This document shows positions 46,524-55,300 of a stretch of 64,000 bases of DNA, one piece after another; positions within the stretch are counted from its first letter, which is position 1, and every line of letters starts with the position of its first letter. Both the position numbers and the translations under genes were made by a program. The notes beneath the pieces are model-generated. The model saw nothing but the letters and a program-made list of their open reading frames with translations. It was not told the DNA's origin and made no database searches. This stretch comes from Hydrogenophilales bacterium (lineage in GTDB: Bacteria > Pseudomonadota > Gammaproteobacteria > Burkholderiales > Thiobacillaceae), in the NCBI GenBank assembly GCA_016703155.1, contig JADJCP010000007.1, forward strand, positions 1-64,000, in the 5' to 3' direction.

Positions 46524-47368
46524 CCCCCTAGGCAGCTTGGCTTGGGATCGTCATCCGACTCGTCGTCGCGCGCCCAGAACAGGCGGTCGGGGATGTATTG
46601 ACCCATGCCCGGCCGGTAGCCGAAGCGCAGTGTCTGGTAGGTGAATTCCTGGGCCGCCTTGACGGCTTCGGACATCTCCAGCCCTTGCGCCAGCAGGGCG
46701 GCGCAGGCCGAGGCCAGAGTGCAGCCAGAGCCGTGATAGCTGCCCGGCAAACGTTCCCAGCTCAAGGTTTGCACGGCGCCATCCGGACTGTAGAGGGCAT
46801 TGGCGACCTCGGCCGATTGCTCGTGTGCGCCGGTGATCAGAACATGCCCGCAGCCGAGGTCGAGCAGACGCTCGGCGCAGACATCCAGATCCGGGGCCTC
46901 TTCGTCGTCGATCTCGTCCAGGACGAGCCGACGCGCTTCAAGACTGTTGGGTGTGAGCAAGGTGGTCTGTGGCAGCAGCAGATCCTTCATGGCGTCGAGC
47001 AGATCTTCGTTGGCCAGTTCGTCGCCGCGCCCGGAAGCGAGGATCGGGTCGAGGACCAGCGGGATATCCGGATAGTCCGAGACGATCTCGGCGATGGCGC
47101 TGATGATCTCGACGCTGCCGAGCATGCCGATCTTGATGGCGGCGACGGGCATGTCTTCCAGAACCGCGCGTGCCTGATCGGCCACCCAGGTGGCATCGAG
47201 CACCAGGAAATCCTCGACACCGAGGGTATCCTGCACGGTCACGGCGGTGACCACGGAGAGCGGATGGCAGCCCAGGCTGGCCAAGGTCAGGATGTCCGCC
47301 TGTAGCCCGGCGCCGGAGGTGGGGTCGGTACCGGCGAAGACGAGTACGGCTGGAAATGATTGCGGCAT
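46481..47368 (-). CDS. thiD: Hydroxymethylpyrimidine/phosphomethylpyrimidine kinase
   Basis: Ribokinase-fold enzyme of thiamine synthesis. 295 residues: VLVFAGTDPTSGAGLQADIL, AIKIGMLGSVEIISAIAEIV, VLDPILASGRGDELANEDLL, LLTPNSLEARRL and the active-site GSYHGSGCTLASACAALLAQ. The last ~15 residues (after DDDPKPS) look out of family and overlap thiE; the gene may truly end earlier. Divergent from rubredoxin with 61 bases between; no TPP riboswitch fits there. Confidence 0.94.
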   Translation of the reverse strand: MPQSFPAVLVFAGTDPTSGAGLQADILTLASLGCHPLSVVTAVTVQDTLGVEDFLVLDATWVADQARAVLEDMPVAAIKIGMLGSVEIISAIAEIVSDYPDIPLVLDPILASGRGDELANEDLLDAMKDLLLPQTTLLTPNSLEARRLVLDEIDDEEAPDLDVCAERLLDLGCGHVLITGAHEQSAEVANALYSPDGAVQTLSWERLPGSYHGSGCTLASACAALLAQGLEMSEAVKAAQEFTYQTLRFGYRPGMGQYIPDRLFWARDDESDDDPKPSCLGGCTRSLPTGATPRA

Positions 47369-47429
47369 GGAGAGGCTTTGCTGGCGTCATGGAATAGTGC
47401 AGAATCGATTATCCCATAAGTAATATGGC

Positions 47430-47612
47430 ATGGCGCTGCGCATGAAATACCGGACCTGGATGTGTGTGATCTGCGGCTTTATCTACGACGAGTCGAAGGG
47501 GCGCCCCGACGAGGGCATCCCTGCCGGCACACGTTGGCAGGATGTCCCCGTGGATTGGACCTGTCCTGAATGCGGCGCGCGCAAGGATGGCTTCGAGATG
47601 ATATCGATTTGA
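47430..47612 (+). CDS. Rubredoxin
   Basis: A 60-residue (or 56 from ATG 47442) small iron electron carrier with both cysteine pairs (WMCVICGFIYDESKGRPDEG and WTCPECGARKDGFEMI). Family members usually start shortly before the first pair, so 47442 is the more natural start. It is divergent from thiD and 34 bases before the rhodanese fusion gene. Rubredoxin upstream of the pil-chp cluster is a recurrent betaproteobacterial arrangement. Confidence 0.92.
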   Translation: MALRMKYRTWMCVICGFIYDESKGRPDEGIPAGTRWQDVPVDWTCPECGARKDGFEMISI

Positions 47613-47646
47613 CCGCCCGGATGGGTTGACCGCCAGGAGAACAGAG

Positions 47647-48825
47647 ATGAGGGGACGCGGGTTGTGGTGGATCGGACTGCTGGCTGCGTTGGCGCTGCCC
47701 GCGCGCGCGGCGGATCTGGTCCTGAATGTGACCCTGGATTACGATCAGGAGCGCGACCATGTCGCCGTGAAATCGGTCTTCAATGAGTTCGCGGCGTATC
47801 TCGGCAACGCCATCAAGTCTCCCGTACGCCTGGTGATCACCCAGAATGCCGAACGGGTCGGCGAGCAGATCCGCACCCAGAGCTATGACTTCCTGCTGGC
47901 ACCAGCGCAACTGATCGGCATGTCGATGCGTCATGGCTACGTGCCCGTGGCCAGAAGCGAACAAAGCGGGCGCATCGTCCTGGTGGCGCGTGCCGGCAGT
48001 GGTATCCAGTCTTTCGATCAGATCAGGGGCAAGATCCTGGTTCTGCCGCACCGGGAGTCCTTGGTGAGTTATCTTTTGCGCGGCGAGATGAATGCGCTTG
48101 GCTTGTCGCCGACCAGTCATTTCGAACGGGTCATCTACGTCAACGGTTATGAGGCCGCGCTCTATGCCATGGAGATCGGTCAGGCCGATGTCGTTGCCGT
48201 CAAGGAGTCGAACGCCACTGTCTGGCTCAAATCCAATCACGGCGCGCGTTCCATCAAGGCGTTCACCGAAGTGCCGCTGGCGGGCCTCGCGGTTAGTGGC
48301 AAGCTGCCGCCAGCCACGAAAGATCGCTTGCGCGCCGCCATGACCAATCTCGACAAGGGCCTGGAACAACGTCTGGCCAAGGCCGGATTCGGGGCCATGG
48401 ACCCCGCCGAGTCGACCGATTTCGAGTATGTTTCGACACGGGGATTTTTTACGCCGGAGGTCTTGCCCGGTGCCAGCATCGTCACCGCCAGGCAGGTCGC
48501 CGACCTGATGGCCAAAGGTGTGCCGCTGTTCGACGTTCGCCCGGCCAGCCATTATCGCGAAGGGCGCATTCCGAAGTCCGTCAATGTCCCGTATGCCTTG
48601 AATAGCGCCAAGGAGCCGGACTATGACGACTCGGTGGACAAGTTCGACCTGAGTAAACTGCCCAGGGACAAGAACGCACCGATGATTTTCCAGTGCAATG
48701 GCGCCGAGTGCTGGTATAGCTACAAGGCTTCGCGCTACATGGTCAAGCGCGGTTTCAAGCGCATATACTGGTTCCGCACCGGCTTGCCCGATTGGAAGGC
48801 CAGTGGTTACACCATCGAAAAATGA
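47647..48825 (+). CDS. Exported PhnD-like substrate-binding protein fused to a rhodanese domain
   Basis: 392 residues; AGGAG lies 8 bases before the ATG. Signal peptide WWIGLLAALALPARA. Residues ~22-260 resemble PhnD/phosphite-binding periplasmic proteins (LDYDQERDHVAVKSVFNEFA, SYDFLLAPAQLIGMSMRHGY, ILVLPHRESLVSYLLRGEMN). From ~285 a rhodanese domain follows (VPLFDVRPASHYREGRIPKS) with active Cys in IFQCNGAECWYSYKA. Such a fusion may bind an oxyanion or thiosulfate-like ligand and pass sulfur. No ABC permease is nearby. Located directly before pilG. Confidence 0.85.
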   Translation: MRGRGLWWIGLLAALALPARAADLVLNVTLDYDQERDHVAVKSVFNEFAAYLGNAIKSPVRLVITQNAERVGEQIRTQSYDFLLAPAQLIGMSMRHGYVPVARSEQSGRIVLVARAGSGIQSFDQIRGKILVLPHRESLVSYLLRGEMNALGLSPTSHFERVIYVNGYEAALYAMEIGQADVVAVKESNATVWLKSNHGARSIKAFTEVPLAGLAVSGKLPPATKDRLRAAMTNLDKGLEQRLAKAGFGAMDPAESTDFEYVSTRGFFTPEVLPGASIVTARQVADLMAKGVPLFDVRPASHYREGRIPKSVNVPYALNSAKEPDYDDSVDKFDLSKLPRDKNAPMIFQCNGAECWYSYKASRYMVKRGFKRIYWFRTGLPDWKASGYTIEK

Positions 48826-48877
48826 CATACGCCAACGCTTCCGAGAGACATTGCCGCCATCCAGGCGAGGAGTTCCC

Positions 48878-49309
48878 ATGGCCATGAACGGCGAAGACCT
48901 GCGCGGCGCCAAGGTGATGGTTATCGACGACAGCAACACCATACGTCGCAGCGCCGAGATTTTTCTGGTGCAGGCCGGCTGCGAGGTGCTGCTGGCCGAA
49001 GACGGCTTCGATGCCTTGGCGAAGATCGCCGACCATCGTCCAGATGTGATCTTTGTCGACATCATGATGCCGCGCCTGGATGGTTACCAGACCTGTGCCC
49101 TGATCAAGAAAAACACACGCTTCCAGGGCACGCCGGTGATCATGCTATCCAGCAAGGACGGGCTGTTCGACCGGGCACGGGGACGTCTGGTCGGTTCCGA
49201 TGAATATCTGACCAAGCCGTTTTCGAAAGATACGCTGCTTCAGGCTGTCAGCCGGCACCGGAATCGCGTCGGGGCAGCCAGACAGGAGAAAAGCCATGCC
49301 GGTACGTAA
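48878..49309 (+). CDS. pilG: Type IV pilus response regulator PilG
   Basis: A 143-residue single-domain receiver: VMVIDDSNTIRRSAEIFLVQ, phospho-Asp in PDVIFVDIMMPRLDGYQTC, and the Lys of YLTKPFSKD. GAGGAG precedes ATG 48878. In Pseudomonas PilG is phosphorylated by ChpA and promotes pilus extension. Its 3' end overlaps pilH by 14 bases, the start of a contiguous pilGHIJ-chpA operon. Confidence 0.93.
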   Translation: MAMNGEDLRGAKVMVIDDSNTIRRSAEIFLVQAGCEVLLAEDGFDALAKIADHRPDVIFVDIMMPRLDGYQTCALIKKNTRFQGTPVIMLSSKDGLFDRARGRLVGSDEYLTKPFSKDTLLQAVSRHRNRVGAARQEKSHAGT

Positions 49310-49661
49310 GGTGCTGGTCGTCGACGATTCGCCGACCGAGCGGTTCTATCTGAGCGATATCCTGCGCAAGAGCGGCTATGAGGTCGTCACCGCCGACAAT
49401 GGCGAAGACGGCATCGCCAAGGCAAAAAAAGACCATCCCGACCTGATTTTGATGGATGTGGTCATGCCCGGCTTGAACGGTTTCCAGGCGACTCGGCAGC
49501 TGAGCCGGGATCCCGTAACGCAGGCGATCCCAGTCATCATGTGCACCACCAAAGGGCAGGAAACCGACCGAGTCTGGGGTATGCGCCAGGGTGCCAGTGA
49601 CTACATGGTCAAGCCCATCGTCCCGGAAATGCTGCTCGGCAAGATCAAGGCCCTGGGTTGA
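49296..49661 (+). CDS. pilH: Type IV pilus response regulator PilH
   Basis: A 121-residue CheY-like receiver: VLVVDDSPTERFYLSDILRK, LILMDVVMPGLNGFQATRQL, and YMVKPIVPEMLLGKI. PilH works opposite to PilG, as phosphate sink or retraction regulator. Second gene of the Pil-Chp operon. Confidence 0.94.
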   Translation: MPVRKVLVVDDSPTERFYLSDILRKSGYEVVTADNGEDGIAKAKKDHPDLILMDVVMPGLNGFQATRQLSRDPVTQAIPVIMCTTKGQETDRVWGMRQGASDYMVKPIVPEMLLGKIKALG

Positions 49662-49707
49662 GCATGGCGCGCCTCGCTCTTCTCTGTCGCCGCCCAGCGG
49701 AGCGCGC

Positions 49708-50225
49708 ATGGCGCTAGAAGCGAAGCTGAGTCTGCGTGAATTTCAGACGCAACTGGCGGAGCGGCTGAAGCATGCCGGTCAACAGACCTCGTCGGCTTCG
49801 AAGCTGGGGTTCATCGCCGGGGACGGCACTGGCTGGTGGATCTGCAACAGATCAACGAGGTCGTCACGGTTTCCGGTCTGACCCCGGTGCCTTGGTCGAA
49901 GCCCTGGTTCGCGGGGGTCGCCAGCGTGCGTGGAGCGATCCACGGCATCACCGACCTGGCCGCGTTCTTCGGTCTGGCGTCGCCTATCGAGGGCGATGAA
50001 TGTCGTTTGCTCCTGGCGCACCCGCGCTATGGCGTCAACGCCGCGTTACGGATCGAGCAACCCTTGGGGCTGCGCAGCGTGTCCGGCATGAAGTCTATCG
50101 ACGCGCCGTTGACCAATGGTTTGGTGGTGGTCGGCGGCTGGCTCGACCAGGATGGTATCGAATGGATCGGACTCGATATCGAGCGATTGCTGACCGATCC
50201 CGGTTTTCTTCAGGCCGGGGCCTAG
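49708..50225 (+). pseudogene. pilI: CheW-like adaptor PilI, frameshifted
   Basis: Adaptor coupling PilJ to ChpA. Starts MALEAKLSLREFQTQLAERL and breaks at about 49824-49832, where GGCACTGG lacks one base; the frame should go on GHWLVDLQQINEVVTVSGLT, PVPWSKPWFAGVASVRG, AAFFGLASPIEGDECRLLLA to the stop at 50225. The repaired product is ~172 residues with a full CheW fold. It sits between pilH and pilJ, where PilI is expected. Confidence 0.85.
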
Positions 50226-50258
50226 GCTCCCGGCAATCAGACTTAGCGAGGAGTGGCC

Positions 50259-52367
50259 ATGGCGGTTCCAGCATTCAAACCCAACCTGAGCGGTGGACTT
50301 GGCCGACTGACGTCGATCATCGGCCCGCGCCTGACAGCCTGGATGGACAGACTCGGCGCGCGCGACCCGGACAATCTGCCTATCCTGAAAGCCATCCCGA
50401 GCGAACAGCGCACGCCATTGGTCATGCTGGTGCTGCTGGCCTCGCTGGTCTTGGCGGCGCTGTTCTTCATTACCTATGCCCTGGTCGCGCAACGGCAGAC
50501 CAACCAGGTCGAGGAGTCGACACACCTGCAAATGCTGTCGCAGCGCATCGCCAAAAGTGCGCAGCAGGCGGCGATCGGCAATAAGGCGGCCTTCGCTCAG
50601 TTGAAGCAGGGTCGGGACGATTTCAACACGGCGCTGGAATATCTTACCGGCGGCCGCGTCGATACCGATGCGGCCCCGGGTACGCACGCCGGTGACCTGG
50701 CGACGCTGCACCGAGGCTGGCAAGCTTCTCGCAAGGGTCTGGATACCCTGATTGCCCAGGAAGCGCCGCTCGTCGACATCGGTCAGGCTATCAATCAGAT
50801 CAACGTCCGCAACACCGAACTGCTCGATCTCACCGAGCAATTCGCCGCCCTCTTGCCCGGTGGCTCCGGGCGCCTCGCGGCCTATGCCAACCAGCAGGCT
50901 TTGTGGACACAGCGCATGGCCAAGAACGCCAACGCGCTGATTTCCGGGGACGTTATCAATCCGGAAACCGCCTTTCAGTTGGGTAAGGACACCAAGACCT
51001 TCCGCGAAGTGCTCGACGGCATGCTCGACGGCAGTGGTGATTTGGGTCTGGCGCCAGTAACCGACGCGCAGGCCAAGGAAAAGCTGCTCGAACTGCGTGA
51101 AACCTTCGCGGCCTATGAAGGCCAGACCAATACTTTATTGAAGAACATGGCCCAGCTGGTCGAGGCGAAACGTGCCTCGCGCGCCATCTTCGAGGACAGC
51201 GAGAAGCTGTTGACCACGGCGAACAGCCTGACTGAACATTACGAGGGCGGACTGTCTTGGCTGTTGCTGGTCCTGGCGATCCTCTTCACCCTGTTGACCC
51301 TGGGTAGCCTGATGTTGCTGGTGCTGGGCAACGCGGCGGAAAGCCGAAAGCGGGCGGAGGACGCGGCGCGTGTCAATCAGCGTAACCAGGACGCCATTTT
51401 GCGCTTGCTCAACGAGATGGGTGACCTGGCCGAGGGCAACTTGGCGGTACGTGCCACCGTGACCGAGGACATTACCGGCGCCATCGCCGACTCGGTGAAT
51501 TTCGCCATCGAGGAATTGCGTTCCCTGGTCGACAACATCAACCGCGCCTCCGTGCGCGTGACCCGATCCACCGAGGATGCCAAGAAACTCTCGGCGCAAA
51601 TGCAGGAGACCACGCAGCGTCAGTCCCGCGAGATTGCCCAGACCACGTCGGCCATCAATCGCATGTCGATGAGCATCGGCCAGGTTTCCGACAACGCCGT
51701 GGAATCCACCGAGGTGGCCAAGCTCGCCCTGCAATCCGCGCAGAAGGGTGGCGATTCGGTACGCAATGCCATCGCCGGCATGAACAGCATCCGCGACCAG
51801 ATCCAGGAAACCTCGAAACGCATCAAGCGTCTGGGTGAATCGTCCCAGGAAATTGGCGAGATCGTCGAACTGATCTCGGAAATTACCGAGCAAACCAATG
51901 TGCTTGCCCTGAACGCGGCCATCCAGGCCGCCGCCGCCGGCGAAGCCGGGCGTGGTTTTACGGTGGTCGCGGAAGAGGTGCAACGTCTGGCGGAGCGCTC
52001 CGCCCAGGCAACGCGGCGCATTGGCGCCATCGTCAAGACGATTCAGAGCGACACCCAGGATGCCGTGCACGCCATGGAACTCAGCACCCAGGGTGTGGTG
52101 GCGGGTACATCGCTGTCGGATACCGCCGGTCAGGCGCTACAGGACATCGAGTCGGTGTCGGAAAAGCTCGCCGGGCTGATCCAGAATATTTCCAACGCCA
52201 CCCGCAGTCAGGCGGAAACGGCCAACCAGGCCGCAGACAATATGCGCATGATCCTCGAAGAGACCCGCCAGACATCGGAAAGCGCGCAGAAGAGCGCCGA
52301 GTCGATCGGCGAACTATCGGAACTTTCCGACGAGCTGAAGTTGTCGGTCGCTGGCTTCAAGCTCTAG
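50259..52367 (+). CDS. pilJ: Methyl-accepting chemotaxis-type protein PilJ
   Basis: A 702-residue inner-membrane receptor of the Pil-Chp system. Membrane helix at ~53-75, a periplasmic region with two PilJ-type four-helix modules (LQMLSQRIAKSAQQA, AYANQQALWTQRMAKNANAL), second membrane helix at ~331-355, HAMP, and a long signalling hairpin with tip EITEQTNVLALNAAIQAAAA. It senses surface contact or pilin state in Pseudomonas. The start at 50259 follows GAGGAG. Confidence 0.94.
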   Translation: MAVPAFKPNLSGGLGRLTSIIGPRLTAWMDRLGARDPDNLPILKAIPSEQRTPLVMLVLLASLVLAALFFITYALVAQRQTNQVEESTHLQMLSQRIAKSAQQAAIGNKAAFAQLKQGRDDFNTALEYLTGGRVDTDAAPGTHAGDLATLHRGWQASRKGLDTLIAQEAPLVDIGQAINQINVRNTELLDLTEQFAALLPGGSGRLAAYANQQALWTQRMAKNANALISGDVINPETAFQLGKDTKTFREVLDGMLDGSGDLGLAPVTDAQAKEKLLELRETFAAYEGQTNTLLKNMAQLVEAKRASRAIFEDSEKLLTTANSLTEHYEGGLSWLLLVLAILFTLLTLGSLMLLVLGNAAESRKRAEDAARVNQRNQDAILRLLNEMGDLAEGNLAVRATVTEDITGAIADSVNFAIEELRSLVDNINRASVRVTRSTEDAKKLSAQMQETTQRQSREIAQTTSAINRMSMSIGQVSDNAVESTEVAKLALQSAQKGGDSVRNAIAGMNSIRDQIQETSKRIKRLGESSQEIGEIVELISEITEQTNVLALNAAIQAAAAGEAGRGFTVVAEEVQRLAERSAQATRRIGAIVKTIQSDTQDAVHAMELSTQGVVAGTSLSDTAGQALQDIESVSEKLAGLIQNISNATRSQAETANQAADNMRMILEETRQTSESAQKSAESIGELSELSDELKLSVAGFKL

Positions 52368-52392
52368 GCACACACGTACACACGCCATCGCC

Positions 52393-55300
52393 ATGGATAC
52401 TTTCAACGACTTCGATCTTGGCCCGCTGACCTGGGTCAAGGGCGAGATCGACAATGCCCTGGATACCGCCAGGCGCCAGCTGGATGGCTGGAATGGCAGC
52501 GATATCTCGCCGCTGAAGACCGCGGCGACGCATTTGCACCAAGTCTATGGCGCTTTGCAGATTGTCGATTTACAAGGCGTTTCGCAGGTATGCGAAGCCG
52601 CTGAACGTCTTCTGGCCGCGATGGAGCAACGGCCGAAGGCCCGAAGTGACGCCTCCGCCAAGGCCGTACTCGATGCCATACGAGGCCTACAGGAGTATCT
52701 CGATGAGTTGATGGCGGGCGGCGCGCATGCCGAACTTGCCCTGGCGCCATCGCATCGCGCATTGCTCGCCCAATTGGGCGAGCCGGCACCGGCACCCAGC
52801 GAACTGTTTTACCCCGATCTGGATATACGTACGCCACGTTTGGCTCCGGAACCGGGGTTCGATGAGCCGCATCGCCACCAGGTGCTGCGCAGGGCCCGTC
52901 GACAATATCAGCAAGGCCTGCTGCAATGGCTGACCCAGCGCGACGAAGTCGCGGGCATCCGCGACATGGGCGCGGCCATGCGTGCCATCGAGCACGCCGT
53001 CCCGGGTCAGGCGCAGCACACCTTTTGGTGGGCCGCCGTCGGCTTGATCGAGGCGCTGGAAAACGGTCAGATCGAGGCCGATTTCTGGCTAAAGCGACTG
53101 CTCGGCCGACTCGATCTGCAGTTGAAACGGCTCATGGATGGCTCGCGCCAATTGGCCGAGCGCTTGCTGCGCGACGTACTCTATTACCAGGCCAGCTTGC
53201 CGGCCGGCACCGGACGTACCGCCGAAGTCAATTCCTTGTTCGAGCTACGTCGGCATTTGCCGGCCCCGTCCACCCCGGACGCCGAGGCACAACACCGGCC
53301 CACGCTCAAGAGTTTGCGCGAGGCGCTGGAGCAGGCCAAGGAGCACTGGCTGCGCTATGCCTCGGGTAAGGCCGATGCCTTGCCTCCCCTGCAACAGGTG
53401 CTTGGCAACAGTAGTGAATTGGCGGGGCGACTGGGCAACACCGCGCTCAAGGAACTGGCCGATACCCTGGCGCAGGTGTGCCAGCCGCTCGCCGGCATAC
53501 CCGAGGCCATGCAGAACGAAGCCTTGCACCTGGAACTGGCCGCCAGCCTGTTGTTTGCCCAGAATGCCCTGGATCACTTCGAGATACTCGGTGACGAATT
53601 CGCGGCTCAATCGACATTGTTGTGCCGTCGCCTGCGTACCGCGCTCGATCCCCGAAAATCGCTGGAAGCCCTGCCCAGCCTGCCGCTGCTCGATGATTTT
53701 TCGCGTCAGGCGCAGGAAAAATTGCTCACCGCCCAGGTTACTCAGGAGATCCAGGCCAACCTGCATCAGGTCGAAACCATCCTCGATGCCTTCTTCCGAA
53801 ATCGCGCCGAGCGGCGTGCCCTGCCCTTGGTGCCCGGCTTGATGAATCAGGTGCTCGGCGCCCTGAATATGCTGCAACTCGACACCGCCGCCGACCTCGT
53901 CCGGCTGGGCATGGACGAGATCGCCGTGCTTTCCGTGCCAGAGCGTGAAATTACCCAGGAGGAACTCGACTGGATTGCCGACGCGGTGTCTTCCCTGGGC
54001 TTGTACGTCGAAGCCTTGCGTCATGGTCGGGACGATCAGGCGTCCCTGCGCAGCTTGCTTGCGGGGCCGGGCGCGGTCCGTCTTGACGAGGCCAGCGTCG
54101 AGGCCGAGGTCGAACTGAAGACCGCCGACCTTCAGGATAAGATCGGGCAATGGGCCAGTGGCACTGATACCGATACCCAGTCCATCAAGGATGACCTCGC
54201 CAAGATTGCCCAGGATGCCGAGCTGATCGGCGACAGCGTGCTTCAGGAGCAGGCCGATACGGCACTGCGCATGATCGAATCGGCGGCCGCGCCGGCCAGC
54301 GTGCAGTCGGCTTTTCAAAGTCCGGCCCTGGCGAGCCCGGCGCCGAGCAGCGACACGCTACGCCTCGCCAGCGCCAGTACCGAGGAAGTCGATGCCGAAC
54401 TGCTGGGCGTATACATCGAGGAGGCCCATGAGGTTCTCGACGGCGTCGCCGGCCACCTTGATGTCCTGAACACTTCGCCCACCGACCATGAGGCGTTCAT
54501 TTCGATACGCCGGGGCTTTCATACGCTCAAGGGCAGCGGTCGCATGGTTGGCCTGACGGCCCCGGCTGAAGTGGCCTGGGAGGTCGAGCAAACCTTGAAC
54601 CTCTGGTTGCACGAGGCCCATGTGCCGACGCCGGAGATGCTGGGCTTCATCCAGGATGCGGCGCGGGCTTTCCGGGGCTGGGTGGAGCAACTCGAACGCG
54701 AAGGGCATGCCCAGGTATCGGCCAGCGAACTGGTGGCCCATGCACGCGACCTGCGCGGCGAACCGGACCTCAGGGAGGACGCCGTTGTTGTCGCGTCGAC
54801 AACGACGGATGCAGGCGCTTCGCAAACCGAGGCCGCCGAGCGCGAACCCGATGAGTCCTTGAGCCACATCGGCACGCATAGCCTGCCAACGCCCTTGTTC
54901 GAGATTTTCGTGGCCGAGGCGCGGCAACGTCTCGACGAACTTGATCAACACTGGGACGATTTGCGCTACGCCGCGACCCCTTCGGCGTGGGAGTCGTTCG
55001 CACGTAGTGCTCATACCCTGGCCGGAATCTCCCGTACCACCGGCTTCACCCCGCTGGCCGAGGCGGCGCATGCCCTGGAGATCTGGGCCAACGACTGGGC
55101 GCTGGCCGGTGCCTTGGCGGATCAGGCCGGGGATAGCCCGGCTGCGGTTCTCGCCCGGCTGCGCCAAATGTACCTGGGAATATTGGCGGGGCGCTTCCCC
55201 GAAGATGCCGGTGATCTCCGCGCCACGCTCCCCACCTTGCCGAGCCCGGCTGCGCCTGACGCGGTGGTGCCGACACCGGCCGCCACACCGCTCGTCGAGG

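Noticed and set aside
47369..47429. Possible TPP riboswitch before thiD
   Set aside because: Only 61 bases separate thiD from the divergent rubredoxin gene and no THI-box core is present.
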